Source: Euonymus europaeus (Eukaryota; Streptophyta; Magnoliopsida; Celastrales; Celastraceae). From it: a stretch of DNA of 64,000 nt. The stretch is taken from the NCBI GenBank assembly GCA_963580455.1, contig OY756963.1, forward strand, positions 14,651,555 through 14,715,554, written 5' to 3'. This document shows positions 20,419-32,312 of the stretch, in pieces. How positions within the stretch are numbered: the first letter of the stretch is position 1; every line of letters begins with the position of its first letter. The notes beneath the pieces were generated by a model that was not told the origin of the DNA, ran no database searches, and was given only the letters and a program-made list of their open reading frames with translations. The translations under genes were made by a program, and so were the position numbers.

Positions 20419-22598
20419 TGTAATATCTACCAAGATAATTAATTGGATATAAGTGAAGTTAAGTTGGAGTTAAATAATTAATGGGTGTGATGACAGAAAT
20501 TGTAAATATGGGGGTAGTAAATTTTATTATGTGCTAAGGGTTAAGTGGTCATTTGATCTAAATCTAAATTAAAAATAAATAAATAAATAAAATAATAATA
20601 AGTTTGTGTGGCTTCCCGTGGAAGCCACACATTAGAAAATTCTAGAGAAGTGCTGGAGCACATTCTCATAGCAAGGAGAAGGGCGATTGATCTAGTGAGA
20701 GGGAAAGCAAGGTTGCTGGCTTTGGGTTCCATATTCTGGTAAGGGGTTTGAGTTTGCTTGTTTCAGTTTCAGATTAGATTTCTAGAACCGTGCATCATTG
20801 TTAGATTGATTTAAGGGGCGAGCGCACTACTAGGTGATGCTAATTAGATCAACGTAGTCAACAACCTTTGAAGAGGCTTTGGTCTCTTTATTAGCAGTAG
20901 TTAAAGCATTCCTCATTCTCTTCCAGGAAAGAAGGGCTAGCTGCTGTTATTGGGGTTCTAAGGCAGACCCGCTCCTACACCATCTTTCTATCCCATTGGC
21001 TGAGAATAAGAAGAACTGGTAGGTTTTATGCTTTATAGATTTGGTTAGTATTATTCTGAATTGTATGCTTTCTAGTTGACTTACTTAATGGGGCCCTACT
21101 CTTACTTGCTAAAATAATGAGCTGAAAAGCTAACAGAACTAAGACTCTTATAGTTCTACGGGTTGCTTTAATAATTGCTTGACCAAATAGTTGTTATTTA
21201 TTTGGAAATGAGGAGGTGTTATTTAATAATTGCTTGACCAAATAGTTGGTAGGTTTTGTACTAATAGGTCTGGGATTATGGATGGGAATAATTTATATGA
21301 AGCATTGAACTTGTGTATCATTGCATGTGCTTATGGAGACTAATTATCTTTGCATATTGAGATTGGACTTGGAGTATTGGAGTGGTGGATATGGGGTGAA
21401 TATGATGGAAATTATTGAAGTGTTGGATTTTTTTCCTATTTTTTTGAATTGGTTGAGTTTTATAATTTTTGGGACTCGTGTTGGTGCGCTGTTATGCTGC
21501 CGATTTTTTTTAACATGTTAGTAATAATGGAGACACTTGGGAAGATTCTAAATGGGTAAATGTGTTTCGTTTAGGTGACTAGCGGACCGGTGAATTATAC
21601 TAGTATTGGAAGAAGTTTTGGTTGCTTACCACAGGTGAGTGGATAGATAACTTTTTCAATACCTTGGACCCACACTCACCTATGCCCTTGTACTTCTTCT
21701 TATATTTGGACCTAGTTTTATGTTGAACCCGTCGATTTGATTATTTACTGGGAATGTCCAAAGATGATACCATTTACGTAAATATTATGGGGTAAGCGTG
21801 TTTTATAGGCTATAGCGTTATTCGCTCATCTCTGGTGTGATATTATAATGGCTTGATCGAATCATAGTTATTTGTTTGTCTTGGGAGTGACTTTCGCTCA
21901 GGATACTGTGTGCTAACAACAGTAATCGTTAGCCTTGGTGCACCAAGTAAGTTTCGGCACTAAGCGTGCTGCCTGTTTCAGCACTGAGCGTGCTGCCTGT
22001 TCGGCACTGAGCGTGCTGCCTATTTTGGCACTGAGTGTGCTGCCTGTTTGACACTGTAGGTGTTGCCTGTTTATTTTGTTTGGGAGCCCCACACTTTAGG
22101 TGGATGCTACCTGGTTCGTTGGTTTTCTTTACGCTGATACTCATTATTGTTCGTTTTGTATCCCTCAACTTGCTTGCCCTCCTCTGTATTGATTAAGTTA
22201 TTATTCATTCACTGAGTCTTGTGACTCACTCCTGTGTTGTTGACATTTGTTTTCACATAGAGAGTATCCAGGAGAGCCCAGTCTTCCTACAACCAGCTAG
22301 CCTTCCAGACAGTATATTTTGGTGAGCCCAGCACATATAGTGCGGGTGTGATTATGTATGATTTTGGATTTGTGGATCTTGTTATTTTCAGACTCTAGAT
22401 GCTCCGTTAACTACAGATAGAGTATTCTACTGTACGGGCATGGGCCCATATTATGTCGATTTTATACGTGTGTGAATTAACTAGACTTTATATTAATTAT
22501 CCTATTTGGGTTGCCGATTCTGAGGCTTGCTTGATCTTTGTGAGCTCTCAGCTCATTGGGATCTTGCGCCGGTCGTGTGCCCTCGTTGGGTCGTGACA
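20419..22598. mobile_element. 2,180-bp solo LTR (Ty3/gypsy-type) with TSD GCTTG
   Basis: Starts TGTAATATC at 20419 and ends GGGTCGTGACA at 22598. The 5-bp TSD GCTTG is at 20414-20418 and 22599-22603. It has no internal coding region, so two LTRs probably recombined and removed the interior. The host Copia coding frame is exactly restored across it. It carries a minisatellite at about 21,953-22,070. Confidence 0.93.
21953..22070. repeat. About 24-bp minisatellite, five degenerate copies
   Basis: The unit is of the form CGGCACTGAGCGTGCTGCCT plus GTTT, repeated about five times inside the solo LTR. Copies decay from left to right (the last reads GACACTGTAGGTGTTGCCTG). Confidence 0.85.
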
Positions 22599-22603
22599 GC
22601 TTG

Positions 22604-24818
22604 TGACGGTATGTTCAAACTCAACGTTGATATGAATAAAAATGTTGCATCTTATTCTTATATTGTTAGTTCCTTTAATGTTTGGCATGCTAGACTTTGT
22701 CATATTAACAAAAGATTAATTAAAAATATGAGTAGTCTAGGTATAATTCCAAATGTATGCTTGGGTGATTTTGATAAGTTTGAATCATGTAGTCAAGCTA
22801 AAATCACCAAAACTCCACATAAATCAGTAGAACAAAAATCTGAACTCCTTGATTTAATACATTCTGATATATGTGAATTTGATGGTGTATTAACTAGAAA
22901 TGGAAAACAATATTTTATCGCATTTGTCGATGATCATTCAAATTATACATATGTTTATTTGATGAGGCATAAAAGTGAAGCTCTTGATATATTTAGAGTC
23001 TTTATAACAGAAATAGAAAATCAGTTTGCGAAAAAGATTAAGAAGTTTCGTAGTGATAGAGGTACGAAATATTGTTCTATAGAATTTAATAAGATGTATG
23101 AAACTCTTGGCATAATTCATGAAGTAACTGCACCTTATTCGCTAGAAATGAATGGAAAAGCTCTATGAAAAAATAGAACTTTGTGTGAACATGTTGTAGC
23201 TACATTGTTAAATTCTGGTGGTGCTTCTTATTGGTGGGGAGAAATTCTTTTAACTGTATGCTATGTTTTTAATAGGGTGCCTAACTCTAAAAATCATGTT
23301 TCCAATATAGAATTTTGGTTAAACAGGAAACCTAATGTTTCTTATTTTCTTGTATTGGGCTGTTTGGCATATGTAAGGATATAAGATCCAAAAAGGTCTA
23401 AATTAGCTAGTAGAGCATATGAGTGTGTTTTTATTGGATATGCAATAAATAGCAAAGCATATAAAAATAGTGTGATTATCAAATCGCTTGATGGTGATTT
23501 TTTTGAGGATAAATTTCCTTTTAAATCTAGAAATAGTGGGGGGTTCTAGTGGAGATAATGCTAACAATGAATCTGATCTGTCAAAATGAAAAGAACCAAA
23601 TACATCTACACCCAAGTTAAGAAGAAGCGTGCGACCTAGAGTAGCGAAAGATTTTGGATCTGATTTTTATGCTTTTATGTTCGAAGGTGATCCTGTTACT
23701 TTAGAAGAGGCTTATAAATCTACTGATTCTGAATTATGGCAAGAAGCTATAAATGATGAAATGAATTCTTTACAGTCAAATAAAACTTGGAAATTAGTAG
23801 ACTTACCTCCTGGATGTAAAGCTATAGGATGTAAGTGGATACTAAAAAGGAAACTGAAAGCTGATGGTTCTGTAGAAAAATACAAAGCAAGACTAGTTGC
23901 TAAAGGGTTTAGACAAAAAGAAAATATTGATTTCTTTGATACTTACTCTCCTGTCACCGGAATTACATCTATTCATATTTTGCTTGCTATTGCTACTGTT
24001 CATGATTTAATTGTGCATCAAATGGATGTTAAGACAATATTTTTAAATGGCGATTTGGAAGAAAAAATTTACATGGATCAGCCTGAAGGTTTCATTATTG
24101 GAGGGCAATAACATAAGGTATGTAAATTAGAAAATTCTTTATATGGTCTTAAGCAAGCACCAAAACAGTGGCATGACAAATTTGATTCATTGATTATTAG
24201 TCATGGTTTTCAAATAAATGAAAGTGACAAGCGTGTATAATATAAGTTTATTGATAATGTATGCACTATAATATGCTTATATGTGGATGATTTATTGATA
24301 TTTGGATCACATATTGATGTTGTAAATGAAGTAAAAATTTTGCTTAGCAAGAATTTTGATATGAAGGATCTTGGAGAGGCTAACCTTATTCCTGGAATTA
24401 AAATTACAAGAACAAGTAATGGAATATCGATAGATCAGTCTCATTATATTGAAAAAATGTTGTATAGATATAATTATTTTGATTGCAAACCTGTTTGTTC
24501 CCCTTATGATCCAAGTGTTAAGTTGTTTAAGAATACTGGTGAAAGCATTAGACAGACTGAGTATGATAGCATAATTGGTAGTCTTCGATATGCCACTGAT
24601 TGCACTCGACCAGATATTGCATATGTTGTTGGGGTTCTTTGCAAGTTTACTAACTCTCCTAGTGAGGAGCATTGGTTTGCTGTTGGAAGGCTCATGCGTT
24701 ATTTGAAAAGAACCATGAACCTAGGATTACATTTCCAGAGGTTTCCTGCTGACCTTGAGGCATTTAGCGATGCATATTGGAATACCCTCTCGGATGATTC
24801 CAAAGCAACTAGTGGTTA
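22604..24818 (+). pseudogene. Copia integrase and reverse transcriptase (element 2), several breaks
   Basis: Continues the Copia 2 polyprotein. The GAG-pre-integrase region has HARLCHINKRL. The integrase core has FVDDHSNYTYVYL and FRSDRGTKYC, with TAA-class breaks (stop TGA at 23,166; TAA at about 23,382). The linker is frameshifted near 23,530-23,620. RT starts at about 23,700 (EAINDEMNSL, GCKWILKRK) and continues [46 protein letters not shown] and LYVDDLLI (catalytic Asp pair). It ends in the RNase H start AFSDAYWNTLSDDSKATSG, where the MITE interrupts. Stops at about 24,109 (TAA) and 24,238 (TAA) also break RT. Unlike Copia element 1, the RT is not internally deleted. Confidence 0.88.
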
Positions 24819-25516
24819 GACCATCCACAGCAGCATCTCTTAATAGATTCTCTAAACTCCAACAAAAATACATATTTTTACCAATTTACAGTTTTTGAAA
24901 CAGTAACAGCACACATCAATTACTCCAAATCAATACTTTAAATCATTTAAATATTCATTTATACAATAACATTTTATTTAATTAAACTTAATCTATTTTT
25001 ATGCGGTAGTTGATTTGTGTGATTACCAATGTGATTGTTGAATTTTTTGGTTTGAAATGTGGTGGTTGATTTATGGCTAGTAATTATTAATTTAAAATTA
25101 ATTTTTTTTATAATTTTTATGTATTTAAAATTAATATGTTTTAAATATGAATTAATCTTAATCATTTTAATATTTTAAATATTATATGCATTAAATATTA
25201 ATTATCAAATATAAAATTAGTGAATTAATATGAGCCATTGATCTATGGAATCAATGGCCTATAGTTAATAGATCTTGGTCAAAATAAAGATGAGAGGGCG
25301 AGAAGTGATGTAGCAGCAAAAAGTAACTATTTTTTAATAATAAGAAAACCCAGTTTTGCTACAGTGTCAAGCTGGAAGCTCAGTGGCACTGTAGCAAAGC
25401 TGGATTTTTCAGTTTTAATTGGAGATGCAGCTGTGGAGAAATTTTCAGAAAAGACAAAAAAATAATACTATAAATTAGAGTGCAGTGTGCATATGGAGAG
25501 ACTGCTGCGGGTGGTC
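24819..25516. mobile_element. Tourist-like (PIF/Harbinger-type) MITE with TSD TTA
   Basis: 698 bp, non-coding. Terminal inverted repeats are GACCATCCACAGCAG on the left and GACCACCCGCAGCAG read from the right (13 of 15 identical). TSD TTA is at 24816-24818 and 25517-25519. It sits in an RNase H codon of Copia element 2. Removing it and one TTA gives SGYIFC, the expected RNase H sequence. The 3-bp TTA TSD is typical of Harbinger-mobilised MITEs. Confidence 0.9.
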
Positions 25517-25519
25517 TTA

Positions 25520-25935
25520 CATATTTTGTATCACTAGTGGGGCTCTTTCTTGGAAGTCAAAGAAACAGACTATTCTAGCTTAGTCCACTATGGAGTCAGA
25601 GCTTATAGCTTTGGCTATTGCTAGTGAAGAAGCTAGTTGGATGAGAATTTTTTTGTTAGATACTCCCTTATGGGAAAGACCAACACTAGCTGTTCTAATC
25701 CATTATGATAGTACCGCGGCTATCTCTAGAGTTTAGAACTGTTATTATAACAGCAAAAGTCGACATATACATCGAAAGCATAGCACTGTTAGAGAGTATC
25801 TCTCTACAGGTGCTGCAAGAGTGGATTATCTATAGTCTTCAAAGAATCTTGCTGATCATTTGACGAAAGGATTAGCACTTGAGAAGGTATGGGATACCTC
25901 GAAAGGAATGGGGCTAAAGCCAATCAGAAAATGAG
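25520..25935 (+). pseudogene. Copia RNase H C-terminal segment (element 2)
   Basis: Reads GALSWKSKKQTILA, a stop where Leu is expected, then STMESELIALAIASEEASW (the STxESEx catalytic region). After a frame with further stops come YDSTAAISRV, KSRHIHRKHSTVREYL and NLADHLTKGLALEKVWDTS, ending in a stop at about 25,933. The three stops make this the C-terminal end of a dead polyprotein. Confidence 0.8.
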
Positions 25936-26495
25936 TCACTAATAATGGTAACCCGGCTTGTTGAGTGGAGATCCCACAAAAAGGTTCAATGGGAAGAACA
26001 AGTTATTAGTGATACACATCGAATCATACAAACAGATATGGAGTCTTATTCTCCTAGCTCATTCCTATTGCATGATACTCTGTAGCGTTAGAAAAGGCTG
26101 AGTTGTTAAACTCTTAATGAGATCTATAGTAATAGTGGGATGTTATGCTATAAAAACATCTTTGATAGTCTCACCTATGTATATGTGAATGTGGGGCCGC
26201 ATTCTATAAGAACTTGGAAAATTCTTTAGGGCATATACTAAAATTGGGATATAAGCACATGGTCGAAATGTGCTAGCTTCTGAATTGTGTGTTAGGAGAA
26301 TTGTGTGTGATTTCTCTACGCTGTATATCCTAGGATGGTAGTTCAAGAGTACTTCACTGTCTATCCTTATACATTGGAAGACCAATCACTACGTAAAGGT
26401 TCAAGTTTGCAAAACACCTTTACTTATACACATTTCTCGACTGTCCTTCTCAAAAATCATGAGCTTTCTTTTTCTTTTAAATATAAGTGAGGGAT

Positions 26496-27142
26496 TGTTG
26501 ATGTTTTAAGTATATTTAAAAGAAATTCTATGTGATAATGATTCAATGTATTGAAGAGTGGAGGAATGGTCAAGGTTTTGGATCCTTAATGTTAGAAACC
26601 CAAGTTCAAGGGGTGCCTACTACATACAATGAATATATATATATAGGTCAAAGATGGGCCTTGGGGCCTTTGATTTATTTCCTTCTACACTTAGAATTTT
26701 TTTTCCTTCTTGAAATATTTTTGAACGTTAATCATTGATTTAGTCATTAACTAAAACACGTTTTCCTGATTTTACACTAAATGTTTCAATATTTACTTGG
26801 AAACGTTCTGATTTCTTAACCGATTTGGTGGTAACTGTTTTGAAAAAAATTGATTTTCCATGACTTTAAAACGTGGACATGGGAGCTTTGGTTTTTAAAA
26901 CAGTTAAAGAAAAAAAAAGTTTTTGAGAGAGAAAGACAGAAAAAGAAACACGAAAATTTGAATAGTGACCTTCTGTGCAAAAGGTCATTGGTACAGAGAG
27001 TCTGGGCTTGTTTTATCCTGGGGACGATGTAGCTGTATCACTGCTTGCACACAAGAGGCAGAGTCGCGAATCGTCTTAAAGAGAGCAACCTAGTTCGTGA
27101 CTCAAGCCGGTAAACTTTTCCAATCTCTTAGTTGTTGTTTCA
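26496..27142 (+). repeat. 3' LTR of Copia element 2
   Basis: The first ~237 bases match the 5' LTR. Beyond 26,733 it reads through an A-rich stretch, then CTGGGGACGATGTAGCTGT and GGCAGAGTCGCGAATCG, which looks like LTR R/U5 sequence. That part has no counterpart in the truncated 5' LTR. The right end is placed at TGTTTCA (27,142) only by the TG...CA rule. Confidence 0.6.
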
Positions 27143-27159
27143 AGGTAATATCTTTCACA

Positions 27160-27547
27160 AATACACAAATCAATACTTCTTAATTGGAAAATCTCCAATG
27201 CACCAAGATCTACATAATGCCCCAAATCCACGACTAATCAATCCTCAAAACAGAACTACTAGATATGTCTAAACAAAGCCAACCGAACTAACCTCCATAT
27301 AAACCAACTAGGAAATCACTTTCAGTTACCTTACCTCTAGAAGAGAAACAAAAGATGGGTCCAAAATCCAGAGAGATAGCGAAATTGAGCATGAGAAGGG
27401 AAGCGCTTAGAGCCTAATCGAGATCCAAAGATCGAGCTCCACAAAAACTGTCATCGGGAAGCCATAAACTATCAGATCGAGATCCAAACATCATCAAGAA
27501 CAATTTTAACCAAGAGAAATAAATGATTTAGGAAGAAAAAAGAGAGA
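27160..27547. other. Non-coding stretch, probable remnant of the RPL2-type leader intron
   Basis: It lies directly left of the duplicated RPL2-type donor site (27,553), where the leader intron would be on the minus strand. Similarity to the 10.6-11.76 kb intron is weak by eye. No coding frame was seen. Confidence 0.35.
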
Positions 27548-27790
27548 GAGCTCACCTGAGAATCACATCTTCAACATCACGTTCTTCTTGCATCTGAGGG
27601 GGAGGAGGCTACAGAAAATGACAGCCATTGTTTTGAACGGGGTTTCATTTTCCTCTTCTAGGTTTTTTTTTGTTGAATTTTATTTATTTTTAATTGACTT
27701 TGTAAATTTTCTGTTAACAAACACAATAAGTTACAAAAACATTTTCCTAGAGGGGTACTTTCCCCCAAACAAACAAACAGAGCCTATAAA
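27548..27790 (-). pseudogene. Truncated duplicate of the RPL2 promoter and leader exon
   Basis: On the minus strand the donor GATTCTCAG|GTGAGC, a leader-exon-like block and the upstream promoter block (CTGTTAACAAACACA; CCTAGAGGGGTACTTTCCCCC) match 11,758-12,045 in the same order and orientation at roughly 70-75% by eye. A 54-bp segment present in the original, which holds the MPSDLKLK frame, is missing here. No RPL2 coding exon follows; the Copia element lies there instead. It may be a dead promoter or could still drive transcription leftward. Confidence 0.7.
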
Positions 27791-27820
27791 TACATGACTT
27801 TTGCTGATTTTTATCATTCA

Positions 27821-28079
27821 TGGTGAATATCAAGCTTCTGGATAAAGTCGCCTTGGTTTTTGTTTATTTATTACGACATACACTTTTCTAGTGGTATGTT
27901 ACAAAGTAAATAGTTTCTCAACCTCGAATATGCCCGTATTTGTAATAAATGGTGAATATCAACCTTCTGAATAAAGCTGCCTAGATTTTTGTTTATCTAT
28001 TACGTACATACACTTTTCTAGTGGTATGTTACAAAGTAAATAGTTTCTCAACCTCAAATATGGAAGTATTTGTAATAAA
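27821..28079. repeat. 130-bp tandem duplication
   Basis: Copies at 27821-27949 and 27950-28079 begin TGGTGAATATCAA and end TTTGTAATAAA. They share TACACTTTTCTAGTGGTATG, with about a dozen differences. Non-coding. Confidence 0.93.
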
Positions 28080-28284
28080 CTTTTGATTCAATGAATCAGG
28101 ATTTCCATATGAGTATGCCTACTGAATGTGTATTTTAGACAGGGCAATAAGGGATTCGTTTAAAGGGATATATTATTAGCGGAAATGCATGATGAAAAGT
28201 GTGTAGTGAAAGTTTAATTTCATGAGATGAGGAAGATTGCATATATATATATTTTTTAATATTAAGTAGAGGTGAAAGCTTGAA

Positions 28285-28510
28285 CTAGGTTGGAAATTTA
28301 TTGAAGTCCAGATTATCTATTTCCTTAAGCAACTTGATGAGCTCAACAAAAATCTTCGGCATAACTTGTCTTTTCCTCGTTGAGCATAATGGAGCAGGTT
28401 TAAGAAAGACTCTATCTCTAATTATATGCTCTGGTAGGTATAATATTATCCACTGATCCCCTTTGAAATTTCTCCATCTCCCTTTCCTTCTTTTTTCTTT
28501 TTTGGAATAA
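28285..28510 (-). other. Unassigned exon-like open frame
   Basis: The minus strand is open from 28,510 to the stop at 28,285: KGRWRNFKGDQWIILYLPEH, then KPAPLCSTRKRQVMPKIFVE and LIKLLKEIDNLDFNKFPT. Its composition is protein-like and unlike the AT-rich surroundings. I recognise no family. It sits just before the tandem array, so it could be the 3' exon of a gene cut by the duplications. Confidence 0.3.
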
Positions 28511-28990
28511 ATTATGGTAGATGTCAAATAGCCATGAGAATCATTTTTTGATGTGGCAAGCTGGTAGGTGCTTATTTTCGTTTATGAGTTTCGTAATATA
28601 TACATGTATTGACAATGTTTGTAGAAATTTGTAGGTCAACAAACTTGCATCATGTATGTCATTAACAATTGCCTTTTTTTGTTAAGCAAACTACAATTTT
28701 AATCATAGAAACTTGGCAGTCATATCAACATGTTTGTTATGACACAATAAAGTACGTTAAAATATGTTAATAATGAAATTCACTTTTTAGATTGATTTAT
28801 AATATAACATGAATGTTTCTATGTTTAATGGTACACTGATTAAGGTCCATTTCCCATTTCAATGATCTATTTTGTTTGCGTTACAACATCGCATACCATA
28901 TATGTTATTATATATTGTTCCTTTAATAATCTACCTGATATTTTCCCTGTGCTATATGTAGCTCCTTTTTCCACAACTAATTTTGAAATA

Positions 28991-29439
28991 TTAATATTAC
29001 ATGTGGTCACCAAAAGATGACTAGTGTTTCATTTTAGTCATTCTAAGGTAAAATGTTTCAATTAAATCACTAAACTTTTTGCTTTTGTGCCAATCTGGTC
29101 ACTCGGGCAGCAATTAGCAATTTCGGGCAGTCAAACATATTATGTGGCACGTTGACCGTTAGAACTAAAAGGGGTTAATAGTACATGTGGCTCTTGAAAG
29201 ATGACCTGTGTTCTATTTTGGTTACTCGATCAAAGATAATAAAACTTATGCAAATATTAAAAATTTCCATCTAGTCAACCCACTACATGAGCGGGTTGAC
29301 TGCCCGAAATCACTAAAAACTGCCCAAATGACCAAATTGGTACAAAATCAAAAGTTTAACGACTAAATTGAAACGGTTTTATATCTGAATGATCAAAATG
29401 CAAAACAAACAATCTTTTGGTGACCACATGTAATATTAA
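28991..29439. mobile_element. Foldback (palindromic) MITE, copy in unit 1
   Basis: The outermost 28 bases are perfect inverted repeats (left TTAATATTACATGTGGTCAC..., right its reverse complement). The arms continue as an imperfect palindrome over more than 150 bases (for example CAATTTCGGGCAGTCAA against TTGACTGCCCGAAAT). TTGAAATA flanks both sides (28,983-28,990 and about 29,444-29,451), suggesting an 8-9-bp TSD as in Mutator-type MITEs, with a 4-bp discrepancy at the right. No coding sequence. Confidence 0.85.
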
Positions 29440-30075
29440 CCCATTGAAATAATTTGTAGAAATTTGTAGGTCAATGAACTGGTATCATGTAAGTCGTTAG
29501 AAATAGTTGCAATTTTTCCAAAGCAAACTACAATTTTCTTCATAGAAGCTTAATAGTCATATCGACATGCTTGTGATGATGCAATAAATACGAAAAAATG
29601 TATATAATGAAATTCATATTTTAGACTAAACAATAATGTAACTTGAATGTTTCTACGTCAATGATACACTAAATACAAGTGTAAACCTTCTCCCACTCCC
29701 CAAAGATTAAGATTCATTCCCCATTTTAGTGATCTCGTTTGTTTCCATTCCAATATTGCGCAACATATATTCTATTATATGTCATTCCTTTAATAATCTA
29801 CTCATGTGCTTCCATTTAATCCTTTCTCATAGAGGTTGTTAAAATTTGATTTCTTGGCGCCTTTATCTTTAACATTCTAGGTCATCCTTGTTCTTTGCTC
29901 TTGATGATTGTGCAGATGGCTCAGAAATTGTGAAAAACTGTGCATCATTTATCTTCACTATTGCCTCTACATAAAGATAGTTACTGTATTTTTTAATCAA
30001 GTAGAAGGATCTTACAAGATGTAAAATTCAAGTTTTTATGAAACAATAATGATAGAGAAATGAGAGAAAATTTAC

Positions 30076-30750
30076 TTTTTTTTTTGAAAGAAACGACTGA
30101 TAACATTACTGGATAATAGAATTACAATCAAAAGTATAGGCTAAAGATGATTCCTCAGAAATGCTATTAACAAGAATACAGGTCTGATCAGAGTCTAAAT
30201 TACATCCCATTTTAGCAAGAGAATCAACAACTTTGAATTTGGGCTCAAAAGCAGTGCTCGAATCTGTAATTAAGCTGATTCAATATTGAGAAAACTTCAT
30301 CCAAAATGAAACCTTGACCAGTAAATGAGTGCAGTCGGTGGTTAAGGTTGGAGACGACAGCAACAACATCACCTTCAAGAATACATGGACTGAAATGAAA
30401 GTCTTTAGCCAATTGAGTGCCAAAGACAAAAGCCAAAGTTTCAGCCATCACTGGACCACCCGCAGCAAGAACGCATTTGTAGGCAGATAGTTTAACATGC
30501 CCATGCCAGTCTCGAACAACCACTCCAATTCCAGCCTATTGATGGTTTGCCTTCCATGAGCCATCCACATTTATTTAAACCATCTTTGGTTAAGGGGTTC
30601 CATCGGGTAGAGGTACTTCGCACACCATTAGTTAGCAGTTGAGTCTGGTTGCACTCTAGGAATGCCAAATGAAGTTGAGAGGCTTGCGCCACTATTTGAG
30701 TAGGTCGCCACTGTAAATTCTAAAAAATAATACCAATGCGAGACAACCAA
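30076..30750 (-). pseudogene. LINE 3' end with RNase H remnant, in unit 1
   Basis: The minus strand ends in a 10-A tail (T tract 30,076-30,085). Upstream of it are the remains of a plant LINE C-terminal RNase H: VVRDWHGHVKLSAYKC, AETLAFVFGTQLAKDF, ILEGDVVAVVSNLN (DA/GD-type acidic residues) and TGQGFILDEVF. The part before it lies in another frame across a stop at about 30,537. Truncated at the unit border, so there is no RT. Confidence 0.85.
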
Positions 30751-31232
30751 ATTATGGTAGATGTCAAATAGCCATGAGAATCATTTTTTGATGTGGCAAG
30801 CTGGTAGGTGCTTATTTTCGTTTATGAGTTTCGTAATATATACATGTATATTGACAATGTTTGTAGAAATTTGTAGGTCAACAAACTTGCATCATGTATG
30901 TCATTAACAATTGCCTTTTTTTGTTAAGCAAACTACAATTTTAATCATAGAAACTTGACAGTCATATCAACATGTTTGTTATGACACAATAAAGTACGTT
31001 AAAATATGTTAATAATGAAATTCACTTTTTAGATTGATTTATAATATAACATGAATGTTTCTATGTTTAATGGTACACTGATTAAGGTCCATTTCCCATT
31101 TCAATTATCTATTTTGTTTGCGTTACAACATCGCATACCATATATATTATTATATATTGTTCCTTTAATAATCTACCTGATATTTTCCCTGTGCTATATG
31201 TAGCTCCTTTTTCCACAACTAATTTTGAAATA

Positions 31233-31676
31233 TTAATATTACATGTGGTCACCAAAAGATGACTAGTGTTTCATTTTAGTCATTCTAAGGTAAAATGTTT
31301 CAATTAAATCACTAAACTTTTTGCTTTTGTGCCAATCTGGTCACTCGGGCAGCAATTAGCAATTTCGGGCAGTCAAACATATTATGTGGCATGTTGACCG
31401 TTAGAACTAAAAGGGGTTATAGTACATGTGGTTCTTGAAAGATGACCTGTGTTCTATTTTGGTTACTCAAAGATAATAAAACTTATGCAAATATTAAAAA
31501 TTTCCATCTAGTCAACCCACTACATGAGCGGGTTGACTGCCCGAAATCACTAAAAACTGCCCAAATGACCAAATTGGTACAAAATCAAAAGTTTAACGAC
31601 TAAATTGAAACGGTTTTATATCTGAATGATCAAAATGCAAAACAAACAATCTTTTGGTGACCACATGTAATATTAA
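31233..31676. mobile_element. Foldback MITE, copy in unit 2
   Basis: Same palindromic element as at 28,991-29,439, carried along by the tandem duplication, with the unit-2/3 deletions in its loop. Confidence 0.85.
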
Positions 31677-32312
31677 CCCATTGAAATAATTTGTAGAAAT
31701 TTGTAGGTCAATGAACTGGTATCATGTAAGTCGTTAGAAATAGTTGCAATTTTTCCAAAGCAAACTACAATTTTCTTCATAGAAGCTTAATAGTCATATC
31801 GACATGCTTGTGATGATGCAATAAATACGAAAAAATGTATATAATGAAATTCATATTTTAGACTAAACAATAATGTAACTTGAATGTTTCTACGTCAATG
31901 ATACACTAAATACAAGTGTAAACCTTCTCCCACTCCCCAAAGATTAAGATTCATTCCCCATTTTAGTGATCTCGTTTGTTTCCATTCCAATATTGCGCAA
32001 CATATATTCTATTATATGTCATTCCTTTAATAATCTACTCATGTGCTTCCATTTAATCCTTTCTCATAGAGGTTGTTAAAATTTGATTTCTTGGCGCCTT
32101 TATCTTTAACATTCTAGGTCATCCTTGTTCTTTGCTCTTGATGATTGTGCAGATGGCTCAGAAATTGTGAAAAACTGTGCATCATTTATCTTCACTATTG
32201 CCTCTACATAAAGATAGTTACTGTATTTTTTAATCAAGTAGAAGGATCTTACAAGATGTAAAATTCAAGTTTTTATGAAACAATAATGATAGAGAAATGA
32301 GAGAAAATTTAC

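Larger units (their letters stand above)
18493..27142 (+). mobile_element. Decayed Ty1/Copia retrotransposon with three nested insertions
   Basis: A plus-strand element. The 5' LTR begins at 18493 (TGTTGAAGTTTTAAGTAT) but matches the 3' LTR only to about 18,763. The rest of that LTR, the primer-binding site and most of gag are deleted. The 3' LTR starts at 26496, preceded by the purine tract AAGTGAGGGAT, and probably ends near 27,142; the exact end is uncertain. No TSD was found. The coding interior is interrupted at about 18,993-20,124, at 20,419-22,598 and at 24,819-25,516. Removing these rejoins the coding frame each time. About 4.6 kb of original element remains. Confidence 0.88.
28511..30750. 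repeat. 2.24-kb tandem unit, copy 1
   Basis: Begins ATTATGGTAGATGTCAAATA and ends CGAGACAACCAA. It contains an older direct duplication (28,608-28,950 and 29,451-29,815), the palindromic MITE between them, and a LINE 3' end (30,076-30,750). It differs from copies 2 and 3 at shared sites, for example TACATGTATTGAC here against TACATGTATATTGAC there. This copy therefore split off first. Confidence 0.97.

Noticed and set aside
21953..22070. CRISPR-like array (also 6542-6664 and 43530-43782)
   Set aside because: These are contiguous tandem repeats without unique spacers, in plant DNA.
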